Source of the DNA: Armatimonadota bacterium
GTDB lineage: Bacteria > Sysuimicrobiota > Sysuimicrobiia > Sysuimicrobiales > Humicultoraceae
Direction of reading: 5' to 3'
DNA: 64,000 nucleotides
Assembly: GCA_016869025.1 (NCBI GenBank)
Contig: VGFA01000001.1
Span: forward strand, 1-64,000
Part shown: one piece after another, positions 43,166-51,870 of the stretch
Layout: the number at the start of each line of letters is the position of its first letter
Numbering within the stretch: position 1 is the first letter of the stretch
Position numbers and translations under genes: made by a program
The notes under the pieces: generated by a model
What the model saw: only the letters and a program-made list of their open reading frames with translations
What the model was told of the DNA's origin: nothing
Databases searched by the model: none

Positions 43166-45121
43166 ATGGTGAGCCTCGTGGGTGAGGTCGGCCGGTTCGC
43201 CCTGCTGGCCGGCCTGGTCGTCGCGCTGTACGGGATCGCGGCAACGACGTTGGGCCTAACCCGACGGCACGGCGGGTATCTCGCCAGCGGGCGGCGGGCC
43301 GTTGCGGTCTGGGCACTGCTGATGGCGCTGGCATCCGCGGCGCTCTGGACGGCGTTCCTCTCCAGGGACTTCTCGGTCCGCTTCGTCGCGATGGCCAGCG
43401 AGTCCACCCAACCCCTGCTACAAACGATCATGGCGTTCTGGGGCGGGCACGACGGCGCGCTGTTGCTGTGGGCCCTCATCCTGGCGGGCTACACGGTGAT
43501 GGCGGTGTGGAGCCTCCGGTCGCATCCGGACCTGCAGGGTCCTGCGACCGCGACGCTGCTGGTGGTCGCGGTATTCTTCTCTGTCCTGCTGGCAGGCGCC
43601 AGCAACCCGTTCGTCCCTCTGGTTCCGCCCCCTCCAGATGGCCAGGGACTAAACCCGTTGCTGCGCAACCCATGGATGTCGGTCCATCCGCCCATGCTCT
43701 ACCTGGGTTTCGTGGGAATGAGCGTGCCGTTTGCGCTGGCGGTGGCGGCGCTGATCACCGGCCGCCTGGACAATACCTGGGTGGTGCTCTCCCGTAGATG
43801 GATCGTTGTGCCGTGGATCTTCCTCACGCTGGGCCTGCTGCTCGGGGCGAAGTGGTCGTACGTGGTGCTCGGGTGGGGAGGATACTGGGCGTGGGACCCG
43901 GTGGAGAACGCGGCGCTCATGCCCTGGCTGACCGCCACGGCGTTCCTCCACTCGATCCAGATCCAGGAGAGGCGAGGAATGCTGGCAGCGTGGAACGTCG
44001 CGCTGATCCTACTCACTTTCGGGCTGACGGTCTTTGGAACTTTCCTGGTGCGAAGCGGGGTGCTGTCTTCGGTCCACGCCTTCGCCGAGGCCCCCTTGAT
44101 AGGGTATCTCTTCCTGGGCTTCCTTTCGGCGCTGCTGCTTGCTTCCTTTGGCCTGCTCGCCTGGCGATGGGAGGCGCTGCGGAGCCGCGGCGCCGTTGAG
44201 TCGGTGATAAGCCGGGAGACGGCTTTCCTTGCCAACAACCTGCTCTTCATAGCCGCGGCCGTTGTGGTCCTGCTGGGCACGATGTTTCCGGTCCTGACCG
44301 AGGCGTTCCGTGGCGTCAAGATCAACGTGGGACCGCCCTACTTCAACACGGTGATGGTGCCCATCTCCATCGGCATGCTCCTGCTCATGGGGATCGGACC
44401 GCTGATGCCGTGGCGGCAGGCCACGCCGGAGCAGCTCGCCAGGAACTTCACGCTCCCTTCGGCGGCGGCGGTGCTCGGGGCGCTGGTACTGGGCCTGCTC
44501 GGCGTGCGCCACACCAGCGCCCTCCTGGTGTTTGCCGCCGCGCTGTTCGTGTTGGGCACCATCACACTGGAGATGGTCCGGGGCACCCGGGTGCGTATCA
44601 ACCGCGGCGAAAGCGCGCCCCTGGCGCTGGCTCGGCTCTTCTCGCGCAACCGCCGCCGCTACGGGGGCTACGCGGTTCACTTCGGCGTTCTCCTGATGCT
44701 GGTCGGGATCGCGGCAAGCAGCGCGTTCGATACTCAGGATGGGGCCACGCTGCATCCTGGTGAGCGTTTTAGCGTTGGGCGGTATACCCTCGAGTACGGC
44801 GGCCTTCGCCACAGCGAGCTTCCTGGCATTGACGTGACGGAGGCATCGGTACGGGTTTGGGCCGGCGCCAGGTTCCTGGGTTCCTACTCCCCGCAGCGGT
44901 ACTTCTACCGCGCGCAGGAGCAGCCGATGCACCACGTCGCCATACGCTCATCTTTGCGCGAGGACCTCTATCTCATCCTCTCCGAGTGGACGCCGGAAGG
45001 TAGGGGAACGATCCGCGTGCTCGTGCATCCGCTGGTGTCCTGGCTCTGGGCCGGCGGCATCGTGGCGGCCCTGGGGGCGGCGTTCGCCGTCTTGCCCGAG
45101 CGGCGACGGAGGACGCCGTGA
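43166..45121 (+). CDS. ccmF: cytochrome c heme lyase subunit CcmF
   Basis: 651 residues with about 14-15 membrane segments. The WWD domain is WGGYWAWDPVENAALMPWL near residue 235; HPPMLYLGF, FGTFLVRSGVLSSVHAF and NRRRYGGYAVHFG are further conserved blocks. A periplasmic beta-rich domain lies near 545-630. CcmF attaches heme to CxxCH cysteines of apocytochromes. This fits the neighbourhood, which encodes several multiheme cytochromes. ATG start 8 bp after ccmE. Confidence 0.96.
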   Translation: MVSLVGEVGRFALLAGLVVALYGIAATTLGLTRRHGGYLASGRRAVAVWALLMALASAALWTAFLSRDFSVRFVAMASESTQPLLQTIMAFWGGHDGALLLWALILAGYTVMAVWSLRSHPDLQGPATATLLVVAVFFSVLLAGASNPFVPLVPPPPDGQGLNPLLRNPWMSVHPPMLYLGFVGMSVPFALAVAALITGRLDNTWVVLSRRWIVVPWIFLTLGLLLGAKWSYVVLGWGGYWAWDPVENAALMPWLTATAFLHSIQIQERRGMLAAWNVALILLTFGLTVFGTFLVRSGVLSSVHAFAEAPLIGYLFLGFLSALLLASFGLLAWRWEALRSRGAVESVISRETAFLANNLLFIAAAVVVLLGTMFPVLTEAFRGVKINVGPPYFNTVMVPISIGMLLLMGIGPLMPWRQATPEQLARNFTLPSAAAVLGALVLGLLGVRHTSALLVFAAALFVLGTITLEMVRGTRVRINRGESAPLALARLFSRNRRRYGGYAVHFGVLLMLVGIAASSAFDTQDGATLHPGERFSVGRYTLEYGGLRHSELPGIDVTEASVRVWAGARFLGSYSPQRYFYRAQEQPMHHVAIRSSLREDLYLILSEWTPEGRGTIRVLVHPLVSWLWAGGIVAALGAAFAVLPERRRRTP

Positions 45122-45387
45122 TCGAGGCGCTCTTCTTCACCGTGGCCGTGCTGATCGCGGCGTACCTGCTCGCGCCGGCGTTCCGGCACCAGGTGCTCCC
45201 GGATGCGGATTCGCGCGACGCGCTGGAGGCCGCCCGTGACGCCGCGCTGCGCGCCCTGCACGATTTGGATCTGGACTGGCAGACCGGCAAGCTCTCAGAG
45301 CGCGACTACCGGGCCACGCGGGCCATCCTGGAAGCCGAGGCCTCGGAGGTCCTCCGGCAACTGGTCAGGCCAGGAGCAGGGCAGTGA
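45118..45387 (+). CDS. short CcmI-like protein
   Basis: 89 residues: one N-terminal membrane helix (4-20) and a soluble helical part (RDAALRALHDLDLDWQTGKLSERDYRATRAIL) characteristic of the CcmI/CycH N-terminal region. CcmI normally binds apocytochrome for the heme lyase; the TPR domain of long CcmI is absent. GTG start overlaps ccmF by 4 nt. Full-length CcmH and CcmG are not encoded nearby. Confidence 0.75.
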   Translation: MIEALFFTVAVLIAAYLLAPAFRHQVLPDADSRDALEAARDAALRALHDLDLDWQTGKLSERDYRATRAILEAEASEVLRQLVRPGAGQ

Positions 45388-46292
45388 TGAGATTCCTCCG
45401 GGTCGTGGCAGCGCTGCTGGCGGTTGGCCTATCCGCCAGTTACGCGGGCGGTGCTCCGGCAGGCGGAACCGCCACCGGTCTGGTGCGCAACGCTACCACC
45501 GGGCAGCCGGTGCCCGATGCCGAGGTGGCGCTCGTCTTCATCGGCCCGGAGGGCGCGGTGCAGGTCGGCCGGGCGCGCAGCGACGCGCGCGGCCGGTTCG
45601 CGTTCAGCGGCCTGCCCGACGGCCGCTACCTGGTGCAGTCCGTCCGCAACGGGGTGACCTACGCCGTACACGCGGTCATCGGCGGCAGGGGCCCGGTCGA
45701 GGTCGTGCTTCAGGTGCACGATGCCTCGGACCGAGTGCCGCTGCGGATCTCCCTGCTCGGCATCGCGGTCGAGGCCCGTACCGGGTACGTGCGCGTCTCG
45801 GAAGCCGTGCACCTTCAGAACGCCGGTTCCCAGACCTTCCTGGGCGCCGTTGTCTTTCCCCTGCCCCTGGGAGCCAAGTACGTGACCTTCCATCAGGGAT
45901 TGCATCAACCCCGGGTGGAGGCAGGAGCGATCGTGGACAGATTGATCGTCCGGCCCGGCACGCACCAGGTCGCATACGGCTACAGCGTGGCTGCCTCCGG
46001 CGAGGTTGACCTCGGCCGCAGGCTGCCTCTGCCGGTCGAGCGTCTGGAGCTGTTCACGACCGATCCCGCGCAGGCGCGTTCCCCGCGGCTCCAGCAGGCC
46101 ACGCCGGTGCCCTCCGAGGGCCAGGACTATGCGCGCGCCACGGCACGCGCTGTGCCCGCGGGTGACATGACCCTGGTCGTAGTCGGCGTGCCCCGAGTCA
46201 GGCTGTGGCCGGCCCCGGCCGCGGCAGCGGTGCTCGCCGGGCTGCTGGCTCTGGGGCTGGCGTGGGCCGCGCTGCGCGAGGGGAGTCGCTGA
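45387..46292 (+). CDS. exported carboxypeptidase-regulatory-like protein, ccm-associated
   Basis: 301 residues: signal peptide (about 1-24), a CarboxypepD_reg-like/transthyretin-like beta domain (TGLVRNATTGQPVPDAEVALVFIG, about 30-110), a second beta-rich region (LRISLLGIAVEARTGYVRVSEAVHLQN...) and a C-terminal membrane anchor (about 272-295). No enzyme motif. ATG 45387 overlaps the CcmI-like stop. Position at the end of the ccm operon suggests a role in envelope redox or cytochrome assembly, but this is inference. Confidence 0.6.
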   Translation: MRFLRVVAALLAVGLSASYAGGAPAGGTATGLVRNATTGQPVPDAEVALVFIGPEGAVQVGRARSDARGRFAFSGLPDGRYLVQSVRNGVTYAVHAVIGGRGPVEVVLQVHDASDRVPLRISLLGIAVEARTGYVRVSEAVHLQNAGSQTFLGAVVFPLPLGAKYVTFHQGLHQPRVEAGAIVDRLIVRPGTHQVAYGYSVAASGEVDLGRRLPLPVERLELFTTDPAQARSPRLQQATPVPSEGQDYARATARAVPAGDMTLVVVGVPRVRLWPAPAAAAVLAGLLALGLAWAALREGSR

Positions 46293-47287
46293 TGTCTGGC
46301 CCCTCCTCCACGGGAAGCGGCCTCGATCAGATCTACGCGCCTGTGGCCGAGGACCTCGGGCACCTTGCCCGGCTTCTGCGGAGAGAGCTTGCATCCAGCG
46401 ATCCCTTCATATCCGGCCTGGTGGATCACGTGCTGTCGGCTCAGGGGAAGCTGATCCGCCCGGCGCTGGCGCTGCTCAGCGCGAGCGCCTGCGGCGGGGC
46501 AGACGATCAGCGGCTCCATCTGGCCGCGACCGTGGAACTGGTGCACGTCGCCTCGCTGATCCACGACGACATCATTGACGCCGCCGACCTCCGCAGGGGG
46601 GTTCCCACCGTAAACGAGCGCTGGGGTAACCAGATCGCGGTCCTGGTCGGCGATTACATGTTTGCCACCGCCTTTCGTCTGGCGAGCCGCATCCGGCATG
46701 CGCGGGTCGCGCCGGCGCTCGCAGAGGCCTCGGTGTTGATGAGCCGCTCCGAGATCATGGCGGCCTCTCCCGGCGACCGCCCGCACGAGGACGAGGCCCG
46801 CTACTACGCGATCATCGAGGGCAAGACCGCGGCCCTGTTCTCCGCCGCGTGCCGGTGTGGCGCACTGCTCGCCGGTGCGCCGCCGGATGCGGCCGACGCG
46901 ATGGCCGAGTTCGGCCTGCGTTGGGGGGTGGCGTTTCAGATTACCGACGACGCCCTCGACCTGGTCGGAGATCCGGGGTTGCTCGGGAAGCCCACCGGGA
47001 GCGACGCGAGCACGGGCAAGATCACGCTGCCGGTGATCGCCGCGCTGCGCAACGCGCCCGGGCCCGACCGTGACCGGCTGCTCAGTATGCTGAAACGGCC
47101 GTCGGACCCCGGGTCGCGCGATGAGATGCGTGGCCTCCTGGTTCGGCACGGCGGGCTCCGATACGCAATGGATGCGGCGCAGAGGTCAGCGGATGCCGCC
47201 GCCGCGGCCCTGGATGCGCTGCCCGACGGCCCGGCGAAGGCAAGTCTGCTGCGCCTGGCGGACTTCGTCGTGGCCAGGACCCGCTGA
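46292..47287 (+). CDS. trans-polyprenyl diphosphate synthase
   Basis: 331 residues. Both aspartate-rich motifs are intact: SLIHDDIIDAADLRRG (first) and QITDDALDLVGDPGL (second), with GKLIRPALALLSA and GKITLPVIAAL. Long-chain (hepta/octaprenyl) products for menaquinone side chains are likely given the respiratory neighbours, but chain length is not read directly. ATG overlaps the previous stop by one base. Confidence 0.9.
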   Translation: MSGPSSTGSGLDQIYAPVAEDLGHLARLLRRELASSDPFISGLVDHVLSAQGKLIRPALALLSASACGGADDQRLHLAATVELVHVASLIHDDIIDAADLRRGVPTVNERWGNQIAVLVGDYMFATAFRLASRIRHARVAPALAEASVLMSRSEIMAASPGDRPHEDEARYYAIIEGKTAALFSAACRCGALLAGAPPDAADAMAEFGLRWGVAFQITDDALDLVGDPGLLGKPTGSDASTGKITLPVIAALRNAPGPDRDRLLSMLKRPSDPGSRDEMRGLLVRHGGLRYAMDAAQRSADAAAAALDALPDGPAKASLLRLADFVVARTR

Positions 47288-47308
47288 GGGCAGGGGAAGG
47301 CGTTCGCC

Positions 47309-49081
47309 GTGCCGAGTCTGACCTCGTTGTACTGGGTGCCTGCCGCGGTTGCCTTCGGCGTGGGCGCGCACCTGGCCGTCACATTTCTCCTTCTGTTGCG
47401 CTACCTCGACACGCGCGGCCGGCCCTTGCTCTGGTGGGCGGCGGCGTACGGATTCCTGACGGCGCACCAGGTGGCGGAGGTGATCCTGGACGCGGCCGCC
47501 TCCCCGACGTGGATGGCAGGCCGGCACCTGCCGAAGCTGGCCGCCGCGCTGCTGCTGTTGGGTTCGTTCCCGGTCCACGGGCGCCTCCTGCTATCAGCCT
47601 CGGCGGCGGCCGTCCTCGCTCTCCCCGCGGCCTGGGTGCTGGCGCTGCTGGTGCACCCGTGGCCGTGGGGGGCGCTTGCGCCGTCCGTCGTCGCGGGCGT
47701 GCTGTTCATCGCGGCCGCGCGGCTATACGACAGCGTCGAGGAACCCCGGCGCGACCCCGCCACCCGACTGGTTACCTGGGGGCTCGCGCTGACAGGGTTG
47801 CTGGCGCTGGGCTTTCCCTTCGTGCGGCCGCAGGAGTGGGGCAGTCTTGCCGTGGCGCTGCTCTCGGGGCTATCCACCCTGATGATCGGCGTGGGGTGGA
47901 TCGTACGGTTCTGGCGCGACACCCGCGAACTCGAACTGCTGAACGCGATCGCCGGCGCGTTGAACCGGCTGACCAACGTCGGGGAGTCGGCCCATGAGGC
48001 GCTTCGGCTGGTGGCGCGGCTGCTGGGCATTGAGGCCGGGTGGGTCTTTCTGCGGGATGGCGACCATCTGAGCCTTGCCGCCTGGTTCGGGCTGCCCGCG
48101 CCGCTTGCCGCGGAGGCGAACTTGAGGATGGGCGGGGACTGCCACTGCCTGCGCCTGCTGGCCGAGGACCGGCTACCACTTGCCGTGAACGCCGTGGATT
48201 GCCAGCGGCTGGCGCAGGTGGGAGTCGCCCACACCCGACACGCCAGCGTTCCGCTGCGCGCGAGCACGCGCACACTGGGGTTGATGAACCTGGTGCTGCC
48301 GGGCGGGCGCAACTTCAGCGAACGCGAGCTGCAGATGCTCTCGACGGTGGGCCATCAGATCGGCCTTGCCGTGGAGCGCGGGCAGTTGTTCGACGAGGTG
48401 GCCGCGAAGGAGCGCACCCGCGGGGAACTGCTCGACAAACTGATCACGGCCCACGAAGACGAGCGGAGGCGCATAGCCCGCGAACTCCACGATGAAGCCG
48501 GGCAGGCCCTGACGGCCCTGATCGTGAACCTCGAGCTCGCCGCCCAGGAGGAATCACCGGACCGGGTCCGGACCCACCTCATCCAGTTGCGGGACCTGGC
48601 CGAGAGGACGCTGGCCGAGATCCGCCGGCTGATCTACGACCTGCGGCCGTCCATCCTGGACGACCTGGGGCTCGTCGCTGCTCTGCGCTGGTACGCCAAG
48701 TCCCTGCTCGATCCCCGTGGCATCACCTGGTCGCTTACCGTGAGCGGCATCGCCAGCCGCCTTCCGCCGGCGATGGAAACCGTGGCGTTCCGGTTGGTGC
48801 AGGAGGCGTTGGTGAACGTGCAGCGCCACTCCCGGGCCACGGCCGTCAACGTCAGTCTGGCTCTGGTCGGGAGGGAGTTGCGCGTCCGCATTGAAGACAA
48901 CGGCCAGGGTTTTGACGCCCAGAGGATCCGTACGGCGGGCCGCGACGGCGGTTTCGGTCTCATTGGGATGCGCGAGCGCGTCGAACTGGTAGGGGGCCGA
49001 TGGGAGGCTCACTCAAGACCCGGGGCAGGCACGATCATCACGGCGACGCTGCCGCTGCGCGAGGCCGGGGCGGAGCAGTGA
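47309..49081 (+). CDS. NarL-type sensor histidine kinase with GAF domain
   Basis: 590 residues. Several N-terminal hydrophobic segments (roughly 10-205) form a membrane sensor. A GAF domain follows (about 215-360: NAIAGALNRLTNVGESAHEAL ... HQIGLAVERGQLFDEV). The HisKA_3 dimerisation domain carries the phospho-accepting His394 in RRIARELHDEAGQALTAL, and the ATPase has EALVNVQRHSRA, IEDNGQGFD and GGFGLIGMRERV. No CxxCH motif, unlike the second kinase at 51,871. Its stop overlaps the cognate response regulator (GTGA). Confidence 0.92.
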   Translation: MPSLTSLYWVPAAVAFGVGAHLAVTFLLLLRYLDTRGRPLLWWAAAYGFLTAHQVAEVILDAAASPTWMAGRHLPKLAAALLLLGSFPVHGRLLLSASAAAVLALPAAWVLALLVHPWPWGALAPSVVAGVLFIAAARLYDSVEEPRRDPATRLVTWGLALTGLLALGFPFVRPQEWGSLAVALLSGLSTLMIGVGWIVRFWRDTRELELLNAIAGALNRLTNVGESAHEALRLVARLLGIEAGWVFLRDGDHLSLAAWFGLPAPLAAEANLRMGGDCHCLRLLAEDRLPLAVNAVDCQRLAQVGVAHTRHASVPLRASTRTLGLMNLVLPGGRNFSERELQMLSTVGHQIGLAVERGQLFDEVAAKERTRGELLDKLITAHEDERRRIARELHDEAGQALTALIVNLELAAQEESPDRVRTHLIQLRDLAERTLAEIRRLIYDLRPSILDDLGLVAALRWYAKSLLDPRGITWSLTVSGIASRLPPAMETVAFRLVQEALVNVQRHSRATAVNVSLALVGRELRVRIEDNGQGFDAQRIRTAGRDGGFGLIGMRERVELVGGRWEAHSRPGAGTIITATLPLREAGAEQ

Positions 49082-49734
49082 AGAGAGTCCGCGTGGTCAT
49101 CGTGGACGATCATGCCATCGTCCGCGAAGGGGTGCGCATGATCCTGGCGGCGCACGCCGACATCCAGGTCGTCGCAGAGGCAGACACCGGAGTGCAGGCC
49201 ATCGCGCTGGTCGAGTCGGTGCATCCCGACGTGGTTGTGATGGATCTCAGCATGCCTGGCATGAACGGCATCGAGGCCACCCGCCAGATCCGCGAGCGGA
49301 TGCCCGACGTCCGCGTTCTGGCGCTCACGATGCACGAGGACGAGCACTACGTGTTTCAGTTGCTGCGCGCCGGAGCGTCCGGGTACGTGTTGAAGCGCGG
49401 CGCGGCCACCGACCTGGTGGACGCGGTCCGCGCAGCGAGCCGAGGAGAGGCGTTTCTCTACCCTTCGGTCGCCCGGACCGTGGTCCAGGATTACCTCAGG
49501 CGCCTGGACAGCGGGGAGGCCGAGCGCCGGCGGTTCGACGGGCTGACCACGCGAGAACGCGAGGTGCTCGCTCTCATCGCAGAAGGGCTTACGAACCAGG
49601 GCATCGCGAGCCGCCTCTACATCAGCATCAAGACAGTGCAGACGCACCGTGCCCACATCTTCGAGAAGCTCGGGCTGCACGACCGAACCGAGCTGGTACG
49701 CTACGCGATCCGGAAGGGACTCATCGAGCCGTAG
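49078..49734 (+). CDS. NarL/FixJ-family response regulator
   Basis: 218 residues. Receiver domain with acid pocket VIVDDH, phosphorylation site Asp56 (VVVMDLSMPG), switch Thr (LALTMHEDE) and Lys (GYVLKRG), then a LuxR-type helix-turn-helix (LTTREREVLALIAEGLTNQGIASRL ... KTVQTHRAHI). Directly coupled to the kinase upstream. Targets unknown; it could control the neighbouring respiratory genes. Confidence 0.93.
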   Translation: MKRVRVVIVDDHAIVREGVRMILAAHADIQVVAEADTGVQAIALVESVHPDVVVMDLSMPGMNGIEATRQIRERMPDVRVLALTMHEDEHYVFQLLRAGASGYVLKRGAATDLVDAVRAASRGEAFLYPSVARTVVQDYLRRLDSGEAERRRFDGLTTREREVLALIAEGLTNQGIASRLYISIKTVQTHRAHIFEKLGLHDRTELVRYAIRKGLIEP

Positions 49735-49761
49735 AGCAGGACCTGCGAGAGGGAGGAGCCC

Positions 49762-50838
49762 ATGAACTTCGCCACTGCCGGTCATCCACGAACCTCCGGG
49801 CAGAGATGGTTCGCCGACGGTCTGCGGCGAGTGCTCCTGGCGCACGGATTCGATGAAACCTCCCCAGACCAGGCACCCAGGGTCGTGCTCCATTTCGTGG
49901 ACCTGGGGGCCCTCCGTCCATTCCGCCGCAGGGCGCAGGCAACGTTCGTCGTCTCGGTCATTGAGGGCCCGCTTCCCACCGGGGAGATCCTGCCGGCGCT
50001 ATACCCCCTACTGGTGCGCACCCTGAGCAACATGGTGCTGTACCTGCTGCCGGAGGGGAGCGGGGCGCGCGCCTACGTGGTGACGCTGGAGCAGGGCTTC
50101 TTTGCCGTGGACTGGACCGACGATCAGGCGTTCTTCGACCGCATCTTCGACCGGATGTACCCCCTGGCATCGGCACAGCTCGTGATCAGCAACGAGTTCC
50201 ACGCGGACCTGGAGGAGGCGCTCTGGGAAGGGGACGAACTCACGGCCGCGCTGGCAGAGGCCGGACGGCGCCTGGACGCGCTGAACCTGCTTCCCGCGGC
50301 CTTTCCCATCGAGGAGTTGCTGCCTCCGCGCGACCTCGCGCACGTCCGGCGGCTGTTCGGCATAGGTGGGCTGTCCTATGGGAACCTCAGCGTGCGCAAG
50401 GACGCCCACCGCTACTGGATGAGCGCCAGCGGTGTCAACAAGGGTGCGATGCGCGTCGTGGGCCGCGACATGCTCATGGTCAAGGGGTACGACCCGGAGC
50501 GCAATCTGATCCTGCTCAGCGTGCCGCCTGGGATCGAGCCCCGCCGCGTCTCAGTGGACGCCATCGAGCATTGGATGATCTACACGGCCCACCCCGGGGT
50601 GAGCGCCATCATCCATGTCCACTCGTGGATGGAGGGTGTCACCTCGACGCAGGTGCAGTACCCGTGCGGCACCCTGCAACTCGCCCAGGCCGTGGCCGAG
50701 CTCGTGCGGGACAGTCCAGATCCCCACCGCGCGGTGATCGGCCTGCGCAATCACGGCCTGACAATAACGGGCCCGAGCCTGGCCGACATCCTCGGCCGCA
50801 TCGAAGGGCGGCTGCTCGTGCGGGTGCCGATGCTATAG
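49762..50838 (+). CDS. two-part protein with C-terminal class II aldolase/adducin domain
   Basis: 358 residues. The N-terminal 185 residues (LRRVLLAHGFDETSPDQAPRVVLHFV, FDRIFDRMYPLASAQLV) match no family I know. From about residue 195 a class II aldolase/adducin-like domain appears: GGLSYGNLSVR, MSASGVNKGAM, YTAHPGVSAIIHVHSWMEG with the metal His pair, and IGLRNHGLTITGPSL with the third His. The domain is shorter than stand-alone aldolases, so activity is uncertain. It follows the two-component pair by 27 bp. Confidence 0.7.
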   Translation: MNFATAGHPRTSGQRWFADGLRRVLLAHGFDETSPDQAPRVVLHFVDLGALRPFRRRAQATFVVSVIEGPLPTGEILPALYPLLVRTLSNMVLYLLPEGSGARAYVVTLEQGFFAVDWTDDQAFFDRIFDRMYPLASAQLVISNEFHADLEEALWEGDELTAALAEAGRRLDALNLLPAAFPIEELLPPRDLAHVRRLFGIGGLSYGNLSVRKDAHRYWMSASGVNKGAMRVVGRDMLMVKGYDPERNLILLSVPPGIEPRRVSVDAIEHWMIYTAHPGVSAIIHVHSWMEGVTSTQVQYPCGTLQLAQAVAELVRDSPDPHRAVIGLRNHGLTITGPSLADILGRIEGRLLVRVPML

Positions 50839-50857
50839 AGATCCCTGGTCTTCCGTG

Positions 50858-51715
50858 CTAGCGGCCTACGCTCCAACGGTGGGGGATGTGGCAGGCGGTG
50901 CACGGGGTACTCTTCAGCACCGACGCGGGGTGCATCTTGGCCTTGGGCTCGGCGTGGCAGACCGCGCATGCCACGACCGGCTGGCTCCTCTCGTGCGGCC
51001 TGTGGCACTGAGCGCAGGCGAACTCCATCGGCGCGCCGGCGGGCCAGGAGCCGACCTCCTTCGGAACCAACCGGTGGCAGTTGAGGCACGTCTCGCGGAC
51101 CGGTTGCAGCGGGACCTCGGGACGGAGGAACTCGTGACATGTGACGCAGTGCTGGTCTGCCATGGCCCGGATCTGAACGACTCGCTCTCCCCGGGCCTGG
51201 GCGACGTGACAGTTACCGCAGGCATCAGCAGGAGGTTTGAAGCGGTGAACGCCCGGCGAGTGGCATGCGACGCACTCGATCCCACGCTCCTGTTCGTGGA
51301 GCCGGTGGCCTGGCGTTGCCGCGACCTGCCGCCACCTGGGATCGTCGCTCTCGTGGCAGCGGGCGCAGACGGTTTTGAGCACCACCGCGTGCTTGCCCAC
51401 CGCGCGGGGCTGGCGGACGACGAAGGTTATGACCTGCCGGGCGCTCTCGACTATGTTGGCAGCATGGCAGCTGTGGCATCCAACCTTCCGGTGCTCGCTC
51501 TTCTGCCACGCCGTCCATGCTGCTTCCATGGTGTGGCACGAACGGCAGAACTCAGGGTTGTTCATGGTGTAGTCGTAGCTGCGTACGGCCCCAAGGACCC
51601 CGGATGCAGCCAGCACGATTCCGGAAGCCATCACGGCGGCGGCGAGGAACCGGGGGAGCGCGCGGACGCGCGCATCCACAGAACGCAGCCATGCCAGCAG
51701 GCGGGTCAGGTACAT
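50858..51715 (-). CDS. membrane-anchored decaheme cytochrome c (NapC/NrfH-like)
   Basis: 285 residues with one N-terminal membrane anchor (about 20-45) and ten CxxCH motifs: CRSCH, CHSCH, CARCH, CVACH, CGNCH, CVTCH, CLNCH, CAQCH, CAVCH and CTACH. The start of the heme region (YTMNNPEFCRSCHTMEAAW) resembles NapC/NirT quinol dehydrogenases, which take electrons from menaquinol; those usually have four or five hemes, so this is an extended form. Start at 51715 chosen over GTG 51724 because GGAG lies 8 nt upstream. Transcribed divergently from the heme-motif kinase. Confidence 0.88.
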   Translation of the reverse strand: MYLTRLLAWLRSVDARVRALPRFLAAAVMASGIVLAASGVLGAVRSYDYTMNNPEFCRSCHTMEAAWTAWQKSEHRKVGCHSCHAANIVESARQVITFVVRQPRAVGKHAVVLKTVCARCHESDDPRWRQVAATPGHRLHEQERGIECVACHSPGVHRFKPPADACGNCHVAQARGERVVQIRAMADQHCVTCHEFLRPEVPLQPVRETCLNCHRLVPKEVGSWPAGAPMEFACAQCHRPHERSQPVVACAVCHAEPKAKMHPASVLKSTPCTACHIPHRWSVGR

Positions 51716-51870
51716 ACCTCGCACTCCACGGAAGATGGGTTCTATGCCCTTCTGGAGCGGGCGATTCCCAAAGGTTCAATTCCCCCATGGGTAATCCCTG
51801 CTCCCACGGGGAAGATCACCCTGGAAGGCAGGCGGGCGCCCCTCCGGGCGAGAACAGGTAGGGAACGCCG
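51716..51870. promoter_or_regulatory. divergent intergenic region between decaheme cytochrome and sensor kinase
   Basis: The 155 bp shared upstream region contains a short palindrome CCCATGGG (about 51,783-51,790) flanked by ATT and AAT. Both genes must be transcribed from here, so coordinated control is plausible. No clear -10/-35 pair is visible. Confidence 0.3.
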
